Of a stretch of 7,944 bases of DNA, positions 5,029-7,944 are shown piece after piece. A model generated the notes under the pieces. That model made no database searches. It worked only from the letters and a program-made list of their open reading frames with translations, and was not told the origin of the DNA. This DNA is from Pseudomonadota bacterium. GTDB lineage: Bacteria > Pseudomonadota > Gammaproteobacteria > Burkholderiales > Rhodocyclaceae. The stretch covers positions 1 to 7,944 of the forward strand of contig WRJU01000166.1 of the NCBI GenBank assembly GCA_009778425.1, read 5' to 3'. Each line of letters begins with the position of its first letter. Position 1 is the first letter of the stretch. The translations under genes were made by a program, and so were the position numbers.

Positions 5029-6610
5029 GACTCTGTTGTCACGCATTGTTGGCTTTACCCGCGATTTCGTCATTGCCCGCGTATTTGGCGCGGGGATGGC
5101 CACCGATGCTTTTTTCATCGCGTTCAAACTTCCCAATCTCTTGCGGCGTCTATTCGCGGAAGGGGCGTTCTCGCAGGCCTATGTTCCGATTCTGGCCGAA
5201 TACAAGAACAAACAGGGTGTGGAAGCAACCCGCGCCTTGGTCGACCGGGTTGCCACTTTGCTTGCGCTGGTGGTGGCCGTGATTTCCCTGCTTGGGGTAC
5301 TGGGCGCGCCTTACCTCATTCACGTCGTGGCGCCGGGCTTTCATGGGGATGCGGACAAGTTCGCCCTGACGGTCAAACTGACCCGCGTCACGTTTCCGTA
5401 CATCCTGTTCATCACGCTGGTCTCGCTGGCGGCAGGCATTCTGAACACCTGGAACCGTTTTATCATCCCGGCCTTCACCCCGACGATGCTCAATATCTCG
5501 CTCATCGGGATGGGTTTGTTTGCCGCACCCTATTTTGATACGCCTGCCATGGCGCTGGCCTGGGGGGTGTTTCTCGGTGGCGTGTTGCAACTCTTGCTGC
5601 AAGTGCGCCCCTTGATGAGGATAGGCATGCTGCCGCGCTTCAAGTTCGATCCCACCTTTCCTGGAGTGCGCCGCATCCTCGCCTTGATGGGGCCGGCTGT
5701 CCTGGGGGTATCGGTCGGTCAGTTGTCATTGGTCATCAACAACATCATCGCTTCGTTTCTTCCCACTGGCAGCGTGTCGTGGCTTTTCTACGCCGACCGT
5801 TTCATGGAGTTTCCCTCCGGCCTGCTCGGCGCCGCGCTGGGGACGATTCTCCTGCCAAGCCTCTCCAAGCTCCATGCCGATCAGCGCATGGAGGATTTTT
5901 CTTCGCTCCTCGACTGGGGGCTGCGGCTCACCCTGCTTCTGACCTTGCCCGCTACGCTGGCGCTGGCGATGCTTGCCGTACCGCTTATTTCCACATTATT
6001 TCAGTACGGCAAATTTACCCCCACTGATGTGCTTCACACCCGCGATGCGCTGCTGGCGTACAGTGTTGGTCTGACCGGCCTGATTCTGGTCAAGGTGCTG
6101 GCCCCGAGTTTCTATGCCCGCCAGGACATACGTACCCCGGTGAAGATTGCCATCCTGTCGCTGATTGCCACGCAGTTGATGAATCTTTTTTTCGTGGGCG
6201 CTGCGCATCCCGTTGTGGCATACGCTCTTACGCATATCCCGGAGCGCGCGCGTGGCGCGGTGGAGTCCATTTTTCCAGGCACCTTCGCCCATGCCGGGCT
6301 TGCCCTTTCCATCGGCCTTGCTGCCTGTATCAACGCGACACTGCTGTACGTTGGCCTACGACGGCGCAAGGTCTATATCCCACAACCCGGTTGGCTGCGT
6401 TTTGCGCTGCAGGTCTTTGCCGCCTTGACCGTGATGGGCGTGGTACTGTGGTTCGGTGCGGGTTCGGCACAGGCGTGGCTCACGCGTAGCGGCGCCAACC
6501 GCGTGGCGCATCTTGCGATCATTGTCGTGAGCGGGGCAGTGAGCTATTTTGCCGTGCTCTTTGCCTTGGGTGTGCGCCCGCGCGATTTCCGCCGTCGGGC
6601 AGTGCAGTAG
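4991..6610 (+). CDS. murJ: Lipid II flippase MurJ (MviN)
   Basis: The protein has 539 residues of the MOP exporter superfamily, with about 14 transmembrane helices. It moves undecaprenyl-linked lipid II from the cytoplasmic to the periplasmic face of the inner membrane for peptidoglycan synthesis. Residues important in the E. coli protein are present at identical positions: R18, R24, D39, R52 and R270 (YADRFMEFPSG). Other family segments are ATDAFFIAFKLPNLLRRLF, ITLVSLAAGILNTWNRF, GTILLPSLSK and FQYGKFT. The ATG at 4991 yields MNLLRTLF, the family N-terminus; an in-frame ATG at 4904 would add 29 polar residues and is rejected. The protein is about 28 residues longer than E. coli MurJ (511), and the extra length sits as one insertion at about 405-432, between predicted helices 11 and 12. 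The gene is divergent from rpsO and ends 25 bp from the convergent adk. Confidence 0.97.
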   Translation: MNLLRTLFTVSGMTLLSRIVGFTRDFVIARVFGAGMATDAFFIAFKLPNLLRRLFAEGAFSQAYVPILAEYKNKQGVEATRALVDRVATLLALVVAVISLLGVLGAPYLIHVVAPGFHGDADKFALTVKLTRVTFPYILFITLVSLAAGILNTWNRFIIPAFTPTMLNISLIGMGLFAAPYFDTPAMALAWGVFLGGVLQLLLQVRPLMRIGMLPRFKFDPTFPGVRRILALMGPAVLGVSVGQLSLVINNIIASFLPTGSVSWLFYADRFMEFPSGLLGAALGTILLPSLSKLHADQRMEDFSSLLDWGLRLTLLLTLPATLALAMLAVPLISTLFQYGKFTPTDVLHTRDALLAYSVGLTGLILVKVLAPSFYARQDIRTPVKIAILSLIATQLMNLFFVGAAHPVVAYALTHIPERARGAVESIFPGTFAHAGLALSIGLAACINATLLYVGLRRRKVYIPQPGWLRFALQVFAALTVMGVVLWFGAGSAQAWLTRSGANRVAHLAIIVVSGAVSYFAVLFALGVRPRDFRRRAVQ

Positions 6611-6625
6611 CTGCGCGCCGACGGC
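6591..6625. terminator. Stem-loop at the murJ/adk convergent junction (possible bidirectional terminator)
   Basis: GCCGTCGG (6591-6598) pairs perfectly with CCGACGGC (6618-6625). Inside, GCAG (6599-6602) can pair with CTGC (6611-6614), leaving three unpaired bases on one side. It covers the murJ stop codon and ends ten bases before the adk stop. Neither strand has a T tract, so termination would need Rho or be inefficient. Position between convergent genes is the main support. Confidence 0.4.
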
Positions 6626-6635
6626 GGGTGTGGTT

Positions 6636-7289
6636 TCAGCGCAACGCGGCAAATACCCGCGCCGTGATTTCGTTGACCGAGCCGAGTCCCGAAATCTTGC
6701 GTATCCTCGGTGCGCGCGGCGGGTCGTTCGCTGCCCATTTACGGTAGAACTCGATCAGCGGCTCAGTCATGGCGTGGTAGACCTCCAGCCGTTTTTTCAC
6801 GGTTTCTTCACGGTCGTCGTCGCGCAGCACCAACTCTTCGCCGGTCACGTCGTCCTTGCCCTCAACTTTTGGCGGGTTGTGGCGGACATGGTAAGTGCGG
6901 CCAGAAGGCAGATGTACGCGGCGGCCACTCATGCGGTCGACGATTTCGGCGTCCGGGATGTGAATCTGAAGCACGATGTCGATCGTCACGCCGGAATCCT
7001 TCAGCGTCTCGGCCTGCGGGATAGTGCGCGGGAAGCCGTCGAGCAGGCAACCGGGCTTGCAGTCGTCCCATGTCAGCCTGTTTCTGACCAGTTCGACAAT
7101 GACGTCATCGGAAACGAGTTGCCCCGCGTCCATCACTTTTTTGGCTTCAATCCCCAAGGGGGAGCCCTCCCGCACTGCGGCGCGCAGCATATCCCCAGTG
7201 GAAATTTGCGGGATGCCCAGTTTTTCCCTGATGAAAACCGATTGTGTGCCTTTGCCCGCGCCGGGAGGCCCCAACAGAATCACTCGCAT
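6636..7289 (-). CDS. adk: Adenylate kinase
   Basis: The protein has 217 residues, the long (bacterial) form. It catalyses ATP + AMP = 2 ADP in the cytoplasm and sets the adenylate energy charge. Seen: P-loop GPPGAGKG at 7-14, AMP-binding STGDMLR at 30-36, LLDGFPRT at 82-89, a full lid domain at about 122-159 and the conserved arginines R36, R88, R123, R156 and R167 at the E. coli positions. The lid (RRVHLPSGRTYHV...DDVTGEEL) lacks the four metal-binding cysteines of gram-positive enzymes, as expected for a gram-negative. The ATG at 7289 has GGAG five bases upstream (7298-7295). It lies 172 bp downstream of kdsB on the same strand and converges with murJ. A candidate promoter is at 7367-7394, so it may be expressed separately from kdsB. 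Confidence 0.97.
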   Translation of the reverse strand: MRVILLGPPGAGKGTQSVFIREKLGIPQISTGDMLRAAVREGSPLGIEAKKVMDAGQLVSDDVIVELVRNRLTWDDCKPGCLLDGFPRTIPQAETLKDSGVTIDIVLQIHIPDAEIVDRMSGRRVHLPSGRTYHVRHNPPKVEGKDDVTGEELVLRDDDREETVKKRLEVYHAMTEPLIEFYRKWAANDPPRAPRIRKISGLGSVNEITARVFAALR

Positions 7290-7326
7290 GTCTGCTCCAA
7301 AATACTGCTCATTCTAAAAATAGCCA

Positions 7327-7345
7327 GGCCGCCATCACGGCGGCC
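7327..7345 (-). terminator. Stem-loop between kdsB and adk, possible terminator or adk leader hairpin
   Basis: GGCCGCC (7327-7333) and GGCGGCC (7339-7345) form a seven-pair GC stem with a five-base loop. On the minus strand TTTTT follows seven bases beyond the stem (7320-7316), further than in a classical intrinsic terminator. If the promoter at 7367-7394 is real, the hairpin lies in the adk 5' leader instead. Confidence 0.35.
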
Positions 7346-7366
7346 GTCGTCGACCAAAAGACGAAA

Positions 7367-7394
7367 CTTAAACCTTGTTGCGGGGTGCGGTCAA
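7367..7394 (-). promoter_or_regulatory. Candidate sigma70-type promoter of adk
   Basis: On the minus strand TTGACC (7394-7389, five of six to consensus) is followed after 16 bases by TTTAAG (7372-7367, four of six). It lies about 80 bp upstream of the adk ATG and beyond the kdsB stop. The match is moderate and could be chance. Confidence 0.4.
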
Positions 7395-7461
7395 ACCTGG
7401 AATGTTCAGAATTTTTGATTCGTTGACAGGAATGAATGCCGAAAAATGCCAAAGGCAACGG

Positions 7462-7944
7462 TCATCCATGCGCAAAAACCGCCCTGACCCGCGCCAGGTC
7501 TTCCTCCGTATCGACCCCGCCGAGCGGCGCGGCGTCAAGTGTTAATACCCGAATCGGATAGCCATGCCAGAGCGCGCGCAGTTGTTCGAGCGACTCCCAT
7601 CGCTCGATGGGCGCGGGAACCAGCGCCGTGTAGCGGCGCAGGAAACCGGCGCGGTAGGCGTACAGCCCGACATGACGCAAAACCGGCAACCCCGGCGGCA
7701 GCGGCTGATTGCGCCCACTCCAGCCTCCAGCCCAATCGTCCCGTGCCCACGGGATCGGGGCACGGGAAAAATACAGGGCGCGCCCTCGCGCGTCACACAC
7801 GACCTTGACCACATTGGGGTTGAAAACCTCATCCGCGTCGGCGAGAGGGTGGGCCACGGTGGCGATGGCCGCATCGACATCGGCAGCCAGCCCTTCGGCA
7901 ACGGCGGCAATCAGTCCGGGGTCGATCAGGGGTTCATCGCCCTG
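7462..7944 (-). CDS. kdsB: 3-deoxy-manno-octulosonate cytidylyltransferase (CMP-Kdo synthase), N-terminus cut off by the window edge
   Basis: 160 codons plus a TGA stop are visible, open to the right edge. The family is about 250 residues, so roughly the first 90-95 are missing. KdsB activates Kdo with CTP to CMP-Kdo for the inner core of lipopolysaccharide, in the cytoplasm. The visible part begins at the conserved QGDEPLIDP, then VFNPNVVKVV, the SRAPIPWARD segment, HVGLYAYRAGFL, LEQLRALWHGYPIRV and the C-terminal GVDTEEDLARVRAVF. The aspartates of GDEP and GVDT correspond to metal/nucleotide-binding positions known for the family. An internal GTG at 7857 could be mistaken for a start, but the family motif QGDEP lies upstream of it in frame, so the true start is outside the window. 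Location just upstream of adk matches a common betaproteobacterial order (lpxK-kdsB-adk). Confidence 0.96.
   Translation of the reverse strand, partial: QGDEPLIDPGLIAAVAEGLAADVDAAIATVAHPLADADEVFNPNVVKVVCDARGRALYFSRAPIPWARDDWAGGWSGRNQPLPPGLPVLRHVGLYAYRAGFLRRYTALVPAPIERWESLEQLRALWHGYPIRVLTLDAAPLGGVDTEEDLARVRAVFAHG

Noticed and set aside
4432..5538. 368-codon plus-strand frame running across rpsO into murJ
   Set aside because: It crosses antisense rpsO, the divergent promoter region and then an alternative frame of murJ; no domain is recognisable. Both real genes have clear family matches.
6549..7418. 289-codon plus-strand frame opposite adk
   Set aside because: Antisense shadow of adenylate kinase, which has every catalytic residue in place.
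7423..7428. Perfect TTGACA on the plus strand between adk and kdsB
   Set aside because: No -10 element at suitable spacing and no plus-strand gene downstream.
1..7944. Search for a novel defence, mobile or secondary-metabolite system
   Set aside because: All eight genes are assigned to well-known core families in common arrangements. No integrase, repeat array, tRNA gene, attachment site or unknown conserved ORF was seen.

Overview
The window comes from a GC-rich Gram-negative chromosome, most likely a betaproteobacterium (Rhodocyclales- or Nitrosomonadales-like). This rests on overall protein character, a gram-negative-type adenylate kinase lid, Kdo (lipopolysaccharide) biosynthesis and the pairing of ubiK with comM. 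No taxonomic marker was searched. The whole stretch is core housekeeping chromosome. I see no transposon, prophage, CRISPR array, toxin-antitoxin pair or unknown multi-gene system.

Layout from left to right: comM (minus, 3' end cut by the left edge), ubiK (minus), rpsT (minus, with its own promoter and a strong terminator), pnp (minus, TTG start), rpsO (minus, with a strong sigma70-type promoter), murJ (plus, divergent from rpsO), adk (minus, convergent with murJ) and kdsB (minus, 5' end cut by the right edge). Genes are tightly packed. The longest non-coding stretch is the 214-bp rpsO/murJ divergent region, which holds the rpsO promoter and the murJ leader.

Functions fall into four groups. 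RNA and translation: S15, S20 and PNPase. Envelope: the lipid II flippase MurJ and CMP-Kdo synthase KdsB. Nucleotide metabolism: Adk. Quinone synthesis and DNA uptake: UbiK and the ComM helicase. rpsO and pnp form the classical operon, and their 153-bp spacer contains an inverted repeat across the rpsO stop codon plus a second long imperfect hairpin. That layout resembles the attenuator and RNase III-site arrangement known from E. coli.

The points most worth a second look are small. They are a ~28-residue insertion in a predicted periplasmic loop of MurJ, an 11-bp inverted repeat enclosing the murJ start codon, a hairpin that traps part of the comM Shine-Dalgarno, a nested palindrome with a REP-like core after pnp, and the TTG start of pnp. 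No undescribed system is claimed.
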